Shown here: positions 1 through 6,226 of the stretch, in pieces
How positions within the stretch are numbered: the stretch's first letter is position 1
How the letters are laid out: each line of letters begins with the position of its first letter
Assembly: GCA_910579495.1 (NCBI GenBank)
Contig: CAJTVD010000088.1
Location: forward strand, 1-13,812
DNA from: an uncultured Lachnospiraceae bacterium
GTDB taxonomy: Bacteria > Bacillota > Clostridia > Lachnospirales > Lachnospiraceae
Reading direction: 5' to 3'
Length of the DNA stretch: 13,812 bases
Made by a program: the position numbers and the translations under genes
The notes under the pieces: model-generated
Seen by the model: only the letters and a program-made list of their open reading frames with translations
Told to the model about the DNA's origin: nothing
The model's database searches: none

Positions 1-25
1 TAAAAACTAATGTTCGAAAAAAGCC

Positions 26-54
26 TTGCTTTCCCGGCCTGATTATGGTATGAT
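26..54 (+). promoter_or_regulatory. Sigma-A promoter of the radical SAM operon
   Basis: A -35 element TTGCTT (26-31) is followed by a 17-base spacer and an extended -10 (TGG then TATGAT, 49-54). Transcription would start near 61. This places the promoter inside the longest open frame, so the protein must start downstream. It lies between two LexA-box-like sites. Confidence 0.7.
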
Positions 55-71
55 ATGGCAAATGAATGTTT

Positions 72-85
72 GGAACAAATGTTTG
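72..85 (+). promoter_or_regulatory. LexA (SOS) operator
   Basis: GGAACAAATGTTTG matches the Bacillus/Clostridium LexA consensus CGAACRNRYGTTYG at 13 of 14 positions. It lies just downstream of the predicted transcription start, a usual place for repression. A weaker copy (AAAACTAATGTTCG, 3-16, 11 of 14) lies upstream of the -35. A 9-bp inverted repeat (64-72 and 89-97) surrounds the good site. SOS control fits a DNA-repair role for the downstream genes. Confidence 0.7.
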
Positions 86-107
86 CTACAAACATTCAGG
101 ATAATAG

Positions 108-171
108 CCTGCCATACGGGGCGGAAGTTTTCGCCCAGGGTTTTTCCCTGGCAGGTTTGGGACAGGCAGGG
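108..171 (+). promoter_or_regulatory. Structured 5' leader of the radical SAM operon
   Basis: Three helices can form together as a three-way junction: CCTGCC (108-113) with GGCAGG (150-155), GGGCG (119-123) with CGCCC (132-136), and AGGG (137-140) with CCCT (146-149). A second GGCAGG at 165-170 overlaps the likely ribosome binding site AGGG (168-171) and could compete for the same partner at 108-113. The helices are read by eye. Whether this is regulatory is inference; GC-rich leaders often fold by chance. Confidence 0.35.
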
Positions 172-178
172 ACTAGCA

Positions 179-1498
179 ATGGAAAACAATCTGATTGTCA
201 AGGCAAATGAAAAAATGTCTCTTGGGGAAAAACTGACGATACTGTCAGCGGCTGCCAAGTACGATGTGTCATGTTCTTCCAGCGGCGTAGGGCGCAGGGG
301 GGACGGGACAGGGATCGGGAACACCCTGGCGGCAGGGATCTGCCATAGTTTCGGTGCGGACGGCAGGTGCATTTCCCTCTTAAAAATCCTTTTTACCAAC
401 GAATGTATCTATGACTGTAAATATTGTATCAACCGGAAGTCCAATGATGTCCCCCGGGCTTCCTTTACGCCGGATGAAATCTGCGAGCTTACCATTGAGT
501 TTTACAGGCGGAATTATATTGAGGGGCTGTTTTTAAGCTCCGGGATTCTCTACAGCCCTTCCTATACCATGGAGCTGATTTACCAGGCGGTGTACAAGCT
601 GCGCACCCAATGCCGCTTCCAGGGGTATGTACATGTGAAGGCCATTCCTGGGGCAGACCCGGAGCTGGTGCGCAGGCTGGGGCTTCTGGCGGACCGCATG
701 AGCGTGAACCTGGAGCTGCCCACTGCCGAGGGGCTTAAAAGGCTTGCCCCTAACAAGCACCGGAAGAATATCCTCATGCCCATGCGCCAGATCCAGCAGG
801 GGATTACCCAGAGCAGGAATGAGGTGGCGGTCTACAGGCATGCGCCATCCTTTGTGCCTGCGGGGCAGTCCACCCAGATGATCGTGGGTGCCACCCCGGA
901 AAGCGATTACCATATAATGATGGTGGCGGAGAACCTTTATAAGAAATTTGAACTCAAGCGGGTGTACTATTCAGCCTTTGTGAGCGTCAATGCGGACAAG
1001 GAGCTTCCCGCCCCGCCCGGGGGGCCGCCCCTTCTCAGGGAACACCGGCTTTACCAGGCAGACTGGCTGCTGCGGTTTTACGGCTTTCAGGCAGAGGAGC
1101 TTTTAAGTGAAAGCAGGCCGAATTTCAATGTGCTTCTGGACCCAAAGGCGGACTGGGCGCTGGGGCATCTGGAGCAGTTCCCGGTGGAAATTAACCGTGC
1201 CGATTACCGGATGATACTGCGGGTGCCGGGAATTGGGGTAAAGAGCGCCCAGAGGATCGTAAGGGCAAGGAGAAATGGGAGCCTGAACTTTGACGACCTA
1301 AAAAAAATAGGGGTAACCTTAAAGCGTGCCCTGTATTTTATTACCTGCAATGGGAAGATGATGTATCCCACCAAGGTGGAGGAGGACTATATCACCCGCC
1401 ATCTTATTGACAACAAGGAGAAGCTTCCCTTTGACCGGGACGGGGTCACTTACCGGCAGTTGTCACTGTTTGACGACAATCTGGCCTTTGGCACCTGA
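179..1498 (+). CDS. Putative DNA modification/repair radical SAM protein (TIGR03916-like)
   Basis: Radical SAM enzyme of the family annotated as putative DNA modification/repair protein, distantly related to spore photoproduct lyase. The ligand motif CIYDCKYC (Cys76, Cys80, Cys83) gives the CX3CX2C pattern that binds the [4Fe-4S] cluster used to cleave S-adenosylmethionine. The preceding stretch AAKYDVSCSSSG and ICHSFGADGRCISLLK is typical of the family. A helix-hairpin-helix near residues 343-365 (LRVPGIGVKSAQRIVRAR) suggests DNA binding. The ATG at 179 is chosen because the promoter and LexA box lie upstream and AGGG sits 7 bases before it; ATG 215 is an alternative. The product is 439 aa, near the family length. 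The next gene is its usual partner. The reaction is not established for the family; the LexA box supports a DNA-damage role. Confidence 0.9.
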   Translation: MENNLIVKANEKMSLGEKLTILSAAAKYDVSCSSSGVGRRGDGTGIGNTLAAGICHSFGADGRCISLLKILFTNECIYDCKYCINRKSNDVPRASFTPDEICELTIEFYRRNYIEGLFLSSGILYSPSYTMELIYQAVYKLRTQCRFQGYVHVKAIPGADPELVRRLGLLADRMSVNLELPTAEGLKRLAPNKHRKNILMPMRQIQQGITQSRNEVAVYRHAPSFVPAGQSTQMIVGATPESDYHIMMVAENLYKKFELKRVYYSAFVSVNADKELPAPPGGPPLLREHRLYQADWLLRFYGFQAEELLSESRPNFNVLLDPKADWALGHLEQFPVEINRADYRMILRVPGIGVKSAQRIVRARRNGSLNFDDLKKIGVTLKRALYFITCNGKMMYPTKVEEDYITRHLIDNKEKLPFDRDGVTYRQLSLFDDNLAFGT

Positions 1499-1501
1499 AG
1501 G

Positions 1502-1552
1502 GGCCGGGAACCTGGAAGCGGCTGCAACCATTGCGCAGAAATTTCCCGGGCC
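1502..1552 (+). other. Intercistronic hairpin after radical SAM gene
   Basis: GGCC (1502-1505) and GGGAA (1506-1510) can pair with TTCCC (1543-1547) and GGCC (1549-1552) with one bulged G; CTGC/GCAG can pair inside. It starts 3 bases after the stop codon and ends about 15 bases before the next ribosome binding site. There is no T tract, so it is not an intrinsic terminator. It may affect mRNA stability or the expression ratio of the two genes. Confidence 0.4.
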
Positions 1553-1576
1553 TTATTGGCAGGGAAGGGAGGAGAG

Positions 1577-2350
1577 ATGGAAGAATACTATTTGGTCTGT
1601 GAGGATTCCCTGGAGGGGATTTTTACAGGGATTTATGACGCATACCTGAAAAGAATGCCCCATGAGAGGATCCATCTGTGCGTGGGGGAGGAGGATAATT
1701 ACCGCCTGTTCGCGGTGTACGAGAACTGCCGGCCGGATAAGGAGAAAGCGGCCAAAGTGGCAAGGACGTTTCTGGGGCAGTTCGGGGAGGAAGCCTATAT
1801 GTCGGCCTGCCGTGCACTGGCTTCCCGGGAGCCGGATAAAGGGGAGGCGGTTTACAAGACCTTGGCGGCAGGGTTTTCCATGAAAAATAAAAGGGAGCTT
1901 ATGGGAAACCTGAAAAATCCTTATATCCACCGGGTATTTGAGCTGGCAAGGTTTACTGCCAATGAAGCCCATTACCATGTAGAATTTCTTCGGTTTAAGG
2001 AATTGGACAATGGCATCTTGTATGCCAGGATGGGGCCGAAAAATAATGTGCTTACCTTTATCGTCCCTCATTTCGCCGACAGGCTTCCTTTGGAAAACTT
2101 TGTGATCCATGACCAGCAAAGGGAAATCTATGCCCTGCACCCGGCAGGCAAACAATGGTACCTTGTTTATGGGGATGAAAAAATCCGCCAGGTGGAACAT
2201 GCCTTTTCCCAGGGGGAGAAAAAGTACAGCGAACTGTTTAGCGGCTTTTTCCATACAATAGCAATAAAGGAGCGCACAAACAGCGCCCTCCAGCGGAATA
2301 TGCTGCCCTTAAGATACCGGGAGTATATGACCGAGTTCCAAAAAGCTTAG
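1577..2350 (+). CDS. DUF4130 / TIGR03915-like DNA metabolism protein
   Basis: Family annotated as 'probable DNA metabolism protein', found beside the TIGR03916 radical SAM gene; in some bacteria the domain is fused to a uracil-DNA-glycosylase-like domain. The C-terminal signature FFHTIAIKERTN followed by LQRNMLPLRYREYMTEF is characteristic. The ATG at 1577 is preferred over the upstream in-frame TTG at 1556 because GGGAGG (1567-1572) lies 4 bases before it. The product is 257 aa, cytoplasmic, with no signal peptide or membrane segment. It is co-transcribed with the radical SAM gene (78-base gap, no terminator) and so would share its LexA control. The biochemical role is unknown; acting as an obligate partner of the radical SAM enzyme is inference from constant linkage. 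Confidence 0.85.
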   Translation: MEEYYLVCEDSLEGIFTGIYDAYLKRMPHERIHLCVGEEDNYRLFAVYENCRPDKEKAAKVARTFLGQFGEEAYMSACRALASREPDKGEAVYKTLAAGFSMKNKRELMGNLKNPYIHRVFELARFTANEAHYHVEFLRFKELDNGILYARMGPKNNVLTFIVPHFADRLPLENFVIHDQQREIYALHPAGKQWYLVYGDEKIRQVEHAFSQGEKKYSELFSGFFHTIAIKERTNSALQRNMLPLRYREYMTEFQKA

Positions 2351-2352
2351 GA

Positions 2353-2387
2353 TGCCCGGGCAGCGTTGGGTTCCGGGTATAATTTTT
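2353..2387 (+). terminator. Probable terminator of the radical SAM operon
   Basis: TGCCCGG (2353-2359) pairs with CCGGGTA (2373-2379, one G-T wobble) across a 13-base loop, followed by TAATTTTT. It begins 3 bases after the stop codon. The T tract is short and the loop large, so strength is uncertain. Confidence 0.5.
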
Positions 2388-2459
2388 GGTAAATATGCCA
2401 ATAATATTTTTAAATCCCATAATAAGAAAAAATCTGGAAAATTGTACTGAAAAAAAAAC

Positions 2460-2488
2460 TTTACAAAATGAAAGCAGGGTGGTAATCT
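2460..2488 (+). promoter_or_regulatory. Sigma-A promoter of the HPr-like gene
   Basis: TTTACA (2460-2465), 17 bases, TAATCT (2483-2488): five of six and four of six consensus positions with ideal spacing, about 65 bases before the start codon. A palindrome AAAACGTTTT (2504-2513) lies just downstream of the predicted start. It loosely resembles a catabolite-response (cre) core, but the flanks do not fit well. Confidence 0.6.
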
Positions 2489-2553
2489 TACTTCTTGTAA
2501 AGGAAAACGTTTTTTGCGACTTGCATTTTAAAAGAAAAGGATAGGTGATTATT

Positions 2554-2781
2554 ATGATGCGGCGTAGAATTAAATTAAGTTTGGACGAAGTAAAGGCTTT
2601 TGTTACAGCAGCTTCAAAGTGTGATTTCGACATTGACGTATCTTACAACAGGTTCATCGTAGATGCCAAATCTATCATCGGGGTTCTGGGGCTTGACTTG
2701 ACCCGCCCGCTTACCGTATCTTATAATGGATATGACCCTGAATTTGAAAAAATGATGAATCATCTCGCGCTGGCGTGCTAG
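2554..2781 (+). CDS. HPr-like protein lacking the phosphoryl-accepting histidine
   Basis: Small protein of 75 aa with the HPr fold pattern. The segment DAKSIIGVLGLDL aligns with the KSIMGVMSL segment of HPr, so a serine is kept at the Ser46 (HPr kinase) position. The N-terminal LHARPA motif with the active His15 is absent: the matching region reads DEVKAFVTAASKCDFD. It therefore cannot carry phosphate from enzyme I in the usual way; a regulatory role is possible but unproven. AGGTGA (2543-2548) serves ATG 2554; ATG 2557 is nearly as good, and the in-frame GTG at 2545 overlaps the ribosome binding site and is rejected. It is monocistronic, with its own promoter and strong terminator. Such His-less HPr homologues are common in Lachnospiraceae. 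Confidence 0.75.
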   Translation: MMRRRIKLSLDEVKAFVTAASKCDFDIDVSYNRFIVDAKSIIGVLGLDLTRPLTVSYNGYDPEFEKMMNHLALAC

Positions 2782-2944
2782 TGTTAGAGTGGTTTGGGAA
2801 ATTCTGTTATTTTTCAAACAGCCCTGCAGGAGCCGCCACAGGAAAATGAAATAGCCTTTGCGGCAGCCGCTGAGGTCAGTTGGTTAAGGGACGGTCGTCC
2901 ATTAACGGTTTTAGTGTCTGCAACAATCAATAAGCATCTAATTG

Positions 2945-2986
2945 ACTCCCTTGAAAAGATAGCGTACTATCTTCTCAGGGAGTTTT
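2945..2986 (+). terminator. Strong intrinsic terminator after the HPr-like gene
   Basis: ACTCCCT (2945-2951) pairs with AGGGAGT (2977-2983) and the inner arms GAAAAGATAG (2953-2962) and CTATCTTCTC (2967-2976) pair with one mismatch around the tetraloop CGTA. TTTT follows. The stem of about 16 bp is the strongest terminator-like structure in this region. Confidence 0.75.
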
Positions 2987-2989
2987 CTG

Positions 2990-3063
2990 TTACAATAAGC
3001 CGGCCCGCGTAGCGTGACGGCGTTTGTTACAATAAGCCGGCCCGCGTAGCGTGGTGGCGTTTG
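2990..3063. repeat. Two tandem copies of a 37-bp hairpin repeat
   Basis: Copies at 2990-3026 and 3027-3063 start with TTACAATAAGCCGGCCCGCG and end with GGCGTTTG. They differ at two adjacent bases (AC versus GT near the 3' side). Each can fold as GCCG-GCC-CGC-GTA-GCG-TGA-CGGC. A third copy lies at 7592-7627. It behaves like a REP/intergenic hairpin element. Confidence 0.85.
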
Positions 3064-3130
3064 TTTGTGTTCCAGGTGGCAGATGGGTTTGGGAGCGGGT
3101 TTTCCGGCTTTTAGTGGTGGGGATACAGGA

Positions 3131-5485
3131 ATGAAGGAAATTAAGATATCGGTGAGGAGCCTTGTGGAATTTATTCTGCGGTCCGGAAATATTGACAATA
3201 GGAGGGCGCGGCAGGCAGAGAACGCCATGCAGGAGGGCGGGAGGATTCACCGGATGATTCAGCGCAGAATGGGGGCGGATTATCGCGCGGAGGTACTTCT
3301 GCGCTATATTTATAAAACCACGGATTATGAGGTGCATATTGAAGGGCGGGCTGACGGTATTATGGTTTCCCGCCAATCAGTGACTGTAGATGAAATTAAG
3401 GGGACTTACCGGGATGTCCGGAAAATGAAAGGGGCGGTCCCTGTACATGTGGCGCAGGCACAGTGCTATGCTTATATTTACGGCAGCCAAAAGCACCTTG
3501 AGAAGATTACGGTGCGCCTTACCTACTGCAATATGAATACCGAGGAAATCCGGTATTTTCACTTTGATTATGAGATGAAGGAGCTGGAGGAGTGGTTTGA
3601 GGAGCTGATGGAGCAGTACAGGAAGTGGGCGGATTTTCAGTTCCAGTGGCAGAGGCTGCGCACAGATTCTATTAAAAGCCTGCCCTTCCCTTTTCCCTAC
3701 AGGGAAGGGCAGAAGGAGCTGGCATCCTATGTTTACCAGACCATCTACCATAGAAGGAAATTGTTTATCGAAGCGCCCACCGGTGCGGGAAAAACCATTA
3801 CCACCTTATTCCCTGCCGTTAAGGCAGTGGGGGAGGGGATCGGGGATAAGATTTTTTACCTTACGGCAAAGACCATAACCAGAACAGTGGCGGAACATAC
3901 CCTTGGGCTTTTCAGGAAGGAAGGGCTGCGGCTGAAGTCCGTAATATTGACTGCCAAGGACAAAATCTGTTTTATGGAGGAGAGGGAGTGCAACCCGGAC
4001 TATTGCCCCTACGCCAGGGGGCACTTCGACCGTATCAACGACGCCATTTACGGGCTGTTGACCAGCTCGGACAGCTTTACAAGGGAAGCCATTGAAGCCT
4101 GTGCCAGGGAGCACAGGGTATGCCCCTTTGAGATGGGGCTGGATATCAGCCTGTTTTCCGATGTTATTGTGGGGGATTATAATTATCTTTTTGACCCCCA
4201 TGTGTATTTAAGGCGCTTCTTTTCAGACGGGGCGAGGGCGGATTATCTTTTCCTGGTGGATGAGGCCCACAACCTGGTGGACAGAGGGCGGGAAATGTAC
4301 AGCGCGGTATTATATAAGGAAGCTTTCCTGGAGATGAAAAAGGCCATAGAGGAATATGACCAGGGAATCGGCCGCCAGCTAGGGTGGTGCAACCGGGAGC
4401 TGCTGGAGCTGAAACGCCAGTGTGAGGATTATATCTGCCTGGAGGAGACGGATGCCTCACCCTTTGTGAAGTCCCTGGCCAAGCTTTCCGCGCTTATAGA
4501 GGCATATCTGGAGGACAATGAGGACAGCCCGGTAAAGAGGGAGCTTTTGGATTTTTACTTTGAGGTGTCCCATTTTCTGCTGATCCATGACAGACTGGAC
4601 CGGAATTATGTGATATATGCCCAGACCCAGGAGGACGGGGGCTTCCTGGTCAGGCTGCTTTGTGTAAACCCCTCCAAAAACCTGCGGGAATGTATGCAGC
4701 GGGGGCGCAGCACAATGCTTTTTTCCGCCACCCTGCTTCCGATCCAGTACTATAAGCGGCTGCTGGGGGCAGAGGAAGGGGACTATGAGGTATACGCCCA
4801 TTCGGTTTTTGATCCCCGCAAAAAAGGGCTTTTCATTGCCGGGGATGTGACCAGTAAGTATACAAGGCGTTCGGAGGAAGAGTATTACAATATTGCCGCC
4901 TATCTTCACAGAATCGTCAGCCAGCGGGAAGGGAATTACCTGGCGTTCTTCCCGTCCCACGCTTTTTTGCAGCGTGTATATGAAATTTACAGGAAAAGCT
5001 TCCAGGACCGGGAGCGGGTAGAATGTCTTTTGCAGGAGGACTATATGGACGAGGAGGGGAGGGAGGAATTCCTTGCACGGTTTGAAAGGGCAGGGGAAGG
5101 TTCCCTGCTGGGGCTCTGCGTCCTGGGAGGGATTTTTGGGGAAGGCATTGACCTAAAGAATGATTGCCTGATCGGTGCGGTCATAGTGGGGACGGGGCTG
5201 CCCCAGGTCTGCTGCGAGCGGGAGATCCTGAAACAGTACTTTGACGGCCAGGGGGATAATGGCTTTGACTTTGCCTATAAATACCCGGGAATGAACAAGG
5301 TGCTGCAGGCCGCAGGAAGGGTGATACGGACCGCGGAGGATATTGGGATTGTAGCGCTTTTGGATGAGCGGTTTCTGCATGCTTCTTACCAGAATATGTT
5401 CCCCAGGGAGTGGGATGCTTATGAAAGGGTGAATGTGGGGCTGGTAGGGAAGAGGGTGGAGCGGTTTTGGGATGAGTGGCTGTAG
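3131..5485 (+). CDS. Fe-S ATP-dependent helicase (DinG/XPD-like) with N-terminal nuclease-like domain
   Basis: Superfamily 2 DNA helicase of the Fe-S XPD/DinG group, 784 aa from ATG 3131 (GGTGGGG 8 bases upstream; the open frame extends 22 codons further up without a good start). Walker A is EAPTGAGKT (about residue 214), the DEAH box is VDEAHN (377-380), and motif VI is QAAGRVIR (726-733). Cys280, Cys287, Cys292 and Cys331 have the spacing expected for the [4Fe-4S] domain. Residues 1-200 carry PD-(D/E)XK/RecB-Cas4-like motifs: EGRADG, then VDEIKGT (the E-x-K pair), then HVAQAQCYAYIYG. A combined unwinding and nuclease function in DNA repair is inferred. It is cytoplasmic and monocistronic, closed by the terminator at 5595-5633. 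This architecture recurs in Clostridia, often annotated simply as ATP-dependent DNA helicase. Confidence 0.9.
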   Translation: MKEIKISVRSLVEFILRSGNIDNRRARQAENAMQEGGRIHRMIQRRMGADYRAEVLLRYIYKTTDYEVHIEGRADGIMVSRQSVTVDEIKGTYRDVRKMKGAVPVHVAQAQCYAYIYGSQKHLEKITVRLTYCNMNTEEIRYFHFDYEMKELEEWFEELMEQYRKWADFQFQWQRLRTDSIKSLPFPFPYREGQKELASYVYQTIYHRRKLFIEAPTGAGKTITTLFPAVKAVGEGIGDKIFYLTAKTITRTVAEHTLGLFRKEGLRLKSVILTAKDKICFMEERECNPDYCPYARGHFDRINDAIYGLLTSSDSFTREAIEACAREHRVCPFEMGLDISLFSDVIVGDYNYLFDPHVYLRRFFSDGARADYLFLVDEAHNLVDRGREMYSAVLYKEAFLEMKKAIEEYDQGIGRQLGWCNRELLELKRQCEDYICLEETDASPFVKSLAKLSALIEAYLEDNEDSPVKRELLDFYFEVSHFLLIHDRLDRNYVIYAQTQEDGGFLVRLLCVNPSKNLRECMQRGRSTMLFSATLLPIQYYKRLLGAEEGDYEVYAHSVFDPRKKGLFIAGDVTSKYTRRSEEEYYNIAAYLHRIVSQREGNYLAFFPSHAFLQRVYEIYRKSFQDRERVECLLQEDYMDEEGREEFLARFERAGEGSLLGLCVLGGIFGEGIDLKNDCLIGAVIVGTGLPQVCCEREILKQYFDGQGDNGFDFAYKYPGMNKVLQAAGRVIRTAEDIGIVALLDERFLHASYQNMFPREWDAYERVNVGLVGKRVERFWDEWL

Positions 5486-5552
5486 GATGGGCCTGGTGCA
5501 GGACGGTTAACGCCAGAGGGAAGTAATATTTCAGGCATTGCTGCCTTCTGGT

Positions 5553-5789
5553 TGTGGATATCCCCAATTTGGTGTACAGATTTGGGATGTGGATAAATAA
5601 GTATGTGGATAACTTCCACATACTTATTTTTTTGGCAGAACTTGTCCACAGATAGCATTATTGACTGAAAAATGGCGGAAATACAGTAAAATGAAGGATT
5701 TGTGAAGAAATGACGCCGTAGATTGTGGAAAAAAGTGAATAGTGGATAAGGGATGACAAGTATGTCGTTGTGGATAACTCTGTGGAAAT
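5553..5789. promoter_or_regulatory. Cluster of DnaA-box-like 9-mers
   Basis: Eight sites resembling the DnaA box TTATCCACA (complement TGTGGATAA) lie in 237 bases. Perfect sites are at 5588-5596, 5604-5612 and 5769-5777. One-mismatch sites are at 5553-5561, 5642-5650 (opposite orientation), 5724-5732 and 5741-5749. A two-mismatch site is at 5781-5789. Three perfect 9-mers in such a span are far more than chance predicts. AT-rich DNA follows (5795-5860). No dnaA or dnaN is nearby and the flanking genes do not switch strand, so a DnaA-titration or regulatory cluster is more likely than the main origin. Confidence 0.75.
5595..5633 (+). terminator. Intrinsic terminator of the helicase gene
   Basis: A perfect 15-bp stem (5595-5609 with 5615-5629) closes a TAACT loop, and the T tract runs to 5633. 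Two perfect DnaA boxes (5588-5596 and 5604-5612) overlap the left arm. The terminator lies 110 bases after the helicase stop. Confidence 0.85.
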
Positions 5790-5818
5790 TGGGGATTTCT
5801 TTACTTTTTCCTCAATTT

Positions 5819-5848
5819 TTGCAGACTGTTGTGTCACTGTTTTATAGT
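5819..5848 (+). promoter_or_regulatory. Possible promoter upstream of the decayed ORF and GH13 gene
   Basis: TTGCAG (5819-5824) and TATAGT (5843-5848) are 18 bases apart. An inverted repeat CAATTTTT / AAAAATTG (5813-5820, 5850-5857) flanks the element. It lies right after the DnaA-box cluster. No better promoter for the GH13 gene was found, but the match is only moderate. Confidence 0.35.
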
Positions 5849-5892
5849 TAAAAATTGCAGGGGCAGGTTTTGGGAAAAGGGAAAATACTCAT

Positions 5893-6196
5893 ATGGTCAA
5901 TAGAAAAAGGGTATGGATTGACTGGCTGGGTACTCCTTGCGGTTTACCGGATGGCGGCAGTGCTGGCGGAGGGGACGGCGAGCAGGGAAAATATTTTGTT
6001 ATTAAAAGAGGCACTGGAAATTTTTCCGCCGTTCCATGAGGAAATACGCGGTATATTGACAGGCTTGGGCGGTGGGACGGAAAATAGCCCTGCAGGCTGA
6101 GGGAAAGAATAGGGCCAGCCTGGACGCTTTGTGCGAATTCCGGAAAGAAGCGTATACATCCCAGGAGAAATGTGGTAAACTGATAGAAGTGGTCTA
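5893..6196 (+). pseudogene. Possible decayed small ORF before the GH13 gene
   Basis: Not recognised as a known family. One frame reads GLTGWVLLAVYRMAAVLAEG and continues to EIFPPFHEEIRGILTG, with a stop at 6098-6100. A second frame, open from just after 6059, reads RKIALQAEGKNRASLDALCE and ends at the TAA at 6194-6196. Joining them at about 6055-6065 would give one protein of roughly 100 aa, so a frameshifted gene is plausible. No start is convincing: ATG 5893 is in a third frame, and TTG 5918 has AAAGGG 6 bases before it. It could also be non-coding sequence. If real, it would be co-transcribed with the GH13 gene. Confidence 0.3.
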
Positions 6197-6226
6197 AGGA
6201 TCACGGAAGAATAGGAGGCATAAATT

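Larger units (their letters stand above)
2782..3130. other. Intergenic region: hairpins and repeats
   Basis: No convincing gene. It holds a small hairpin (TTAA-g-GGAC / GTCC-a-TTAA, 2884-2905), the strong terminator at 2945-2986 and the tandem 37-bp repeat at 2990-3063. A short open frame at 2794-3012 runs through both hairpins and lacks a ribosome binding site. No clear sigma-A promoter for the helicase was seen. Confidence 0.6.

Noticed and set aside
26..178. N-terminal extension of the radical SAM protein from a TTG at 26
   Set aside because: This stretch contains the promoter, LexA box and hairpins, and family members begin near the LGEKLTILSAAAKYD segment.
2794..3012. Open frame of 72 codons after the HPr-like gene
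   Set aside because: It begins without a ribosome binding site and runs through a strong terminator and into the hairpin repeat.
2990..3063. CRISPR or attachment site
   Set aside because: The two copies are directly adjacent with no spacer. The third copy is far away and intergenic, so a hairpin-repeat family fits better.
5553..5860. Chromosomal origin oriC
   Set aside because: DnaA boxes and AT-rich DNA are present, but there is no dnaA, dnaN, rpmH or other usual neighbour, no strand switch of flanking genes and no DnaA-trio motif seen. It was kept as a DnaA-box cluster only.
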